This document shows, piece after piece, positions 63,293 through 64,000 of a stretch of 64,000 nt of DNA (position 1 is its first letter; every line of letters starts with the position of its first letter). Source of the stretch: Amorphochlora amoebiformis (Eukaryota > Cercozoa > Chlorarachniophyceae). Both the position numbers and the translations under genes were made by a program. The DNA is taken from assembly GCA_054601695.1 (NCBI GenBank), contig BAAHQB010000174.1, positions 62,001 through 126,000 on the forward strand, read 5' to 3'. The notes under the pieces are model-generated. The model was not told the origin of the DNA, did no database searches, and was given only the letters and a program-made list of their open reading frames with translations.

Positions 63293-63336
<44 letters not shown>

Positions 63337-63424
63337 ATACACATATATATGTTTTAAGCATACATATATATATATATATAAATATATATATATATATGTG
63401 TGTATATATATATTTACATATATT

Positions 63425-63479
<55 letters not shown>

Positions 63480-63689
63480 ATGTATATTATATATATATAT
63501 ATATATAAGTACATATATGGATATTCACCTTTTTTGGTAATATGTGTACACATGTGTTTATTTGTGGATGTGTATACATGGTGTGTAATATACACATATA
63601 CACACACATACACATTCAGACACATATATACATATAATACATATGTAAATATGAAAGTATTACATCTATATATACATATGCATATACAA

Positions 63690-63725
<36 letters not shown>

Positions 63726-63789
63726 TATAAAGGTAACAATCCTTCGTGATACCTCCAACATCATACCTGACGTCGGAGGGGGCGAAGTA

Positions 63790-64000
63790 AACCCAACCCT
63801 AACCCTAACCCTAACCCTAACCCTAACCTTAACCCTAACCCTAACCCTAACCCAACCCTAACTCTAACCCTAACCCTAACCCTAACCCTAACCCTAACCC
63901 TAACCCTAACCCCATCCCCAACCCAAACCCAAACCCTCGCAATCCTAACCCCAGAGGTAAGTTTACGGTTAGGGTTAGGGTTAGGGTTAGGGTCACGGTT
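63790..64000. repeat. Telomere-type arrays in opposite orientations at the right edge
   Basis: CCCTAA units run from 63793 to about 63915 and TTAGGG units from 63970 to the window end. They are separated by about 50 bp containing CCCCAGAGGTAAGTTTACGG, in which GTAAGT is a perfect donor consensus. The arrangement (CCCTAA then TTAGGG) is not the chromosome-fusion orientation. Confidence 0.85.

Noticed and set aside
63790-64000. True telomere at the right end
   Set aside because: The arrays are interrupted, occur in both orientations and are matched by many internal arrays with genes between them, so they are interstitial.

Overview
This 64 kb window is nuclear DNA from an intron-rich eukaryote, most likely a protist. 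The genes are split into tiny exons (about 20-130 bp) with GT-AG introns, internal arrays of the telomere-type hexamer CCCTAA/TTAGGG occur repeatedly, and there is no bacterial gene layout, rRNA or tRNA that I could see. I cannot name the lineage. The most striking property is that much of the sequence is (TA)n microsatellite, and most of that lies inside introns. Typical introns read GTATAT...TATAG or GTAATA...TATAG, so the repeat itself supplies both splice-site ends. Almost all long open frames (runs of Tyr-Ile, Thr-His, Arg-Ala) are repeat artefacts. The real genes were found by chaining short exons whose splice phases agree.

Layout from left to right. 1-1785: a 30-bp-class minisatellite, then a TA block. 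1786-2028 (-): a possible two-helix membrane protein. 2247-4930 (+): a complete five-exon RDD-family membrane protein (253 aa), followed by a decayed copy of its exons 2-4. 4931-7623: a CTAG-rich island, then TA repeats. 7624-9379 (-) and 9568-10339 (-, 5' end missing): two unrecognised genes with compact introns. 10340-11334: a second CTAG-rich island. 11835-33667 (-): a CD36/LIMP-2/SR-B scavenger-receptor gene of about 46 exons and 854 codons spread over 21.8 kb. 34392-38992 (+): a seven-exon globin of 150 aa with an MGNSESS N-terminus, divergent from CD36. 38993-40520: a third CTAG-rich island. 40521-48818 (-): a ten-exon protein of 254 aa with three membrane helices and a C-terminal coiled coil. 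49423-61177 (+, 5' end missing): a patatin-like phospholipase whose introns are built of telomeric repeats, a TGTA tetranucleotide array and a 0.6 kb (CG)n tract. 61933-62638 (+) and 63077-63131 (-): fragments of further genes at the right edge.

The main new observation is a systematic pattern I call exon-edge echoes. The 5' or 3' edge of many exons is repeated one to about ten times in the neighbouring intron, each copy separated by a (TA)n tract. Copies of an acceptor-side edge always lie upstream in the transcript and copies of a donor-side edge always lie downstream, as expected from tandem duplication of the unit [exon edge + splice site + TA tract]. The pattern occurs in every gene with TA introns and helps to decide exon boundaries. 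Together with the telomere-repeat introns and CTAG-rich intergenic islands it points to unusual repeat-driven intron growth.

The genes do not form an operon. Apart from CD36, patatin and RDD all being membrane- or lipid-linked families, no shared pathway is evident. Two gene pairs, CD36/globin and the three-helix gene/patatin gene, are divergent and may share promoters.
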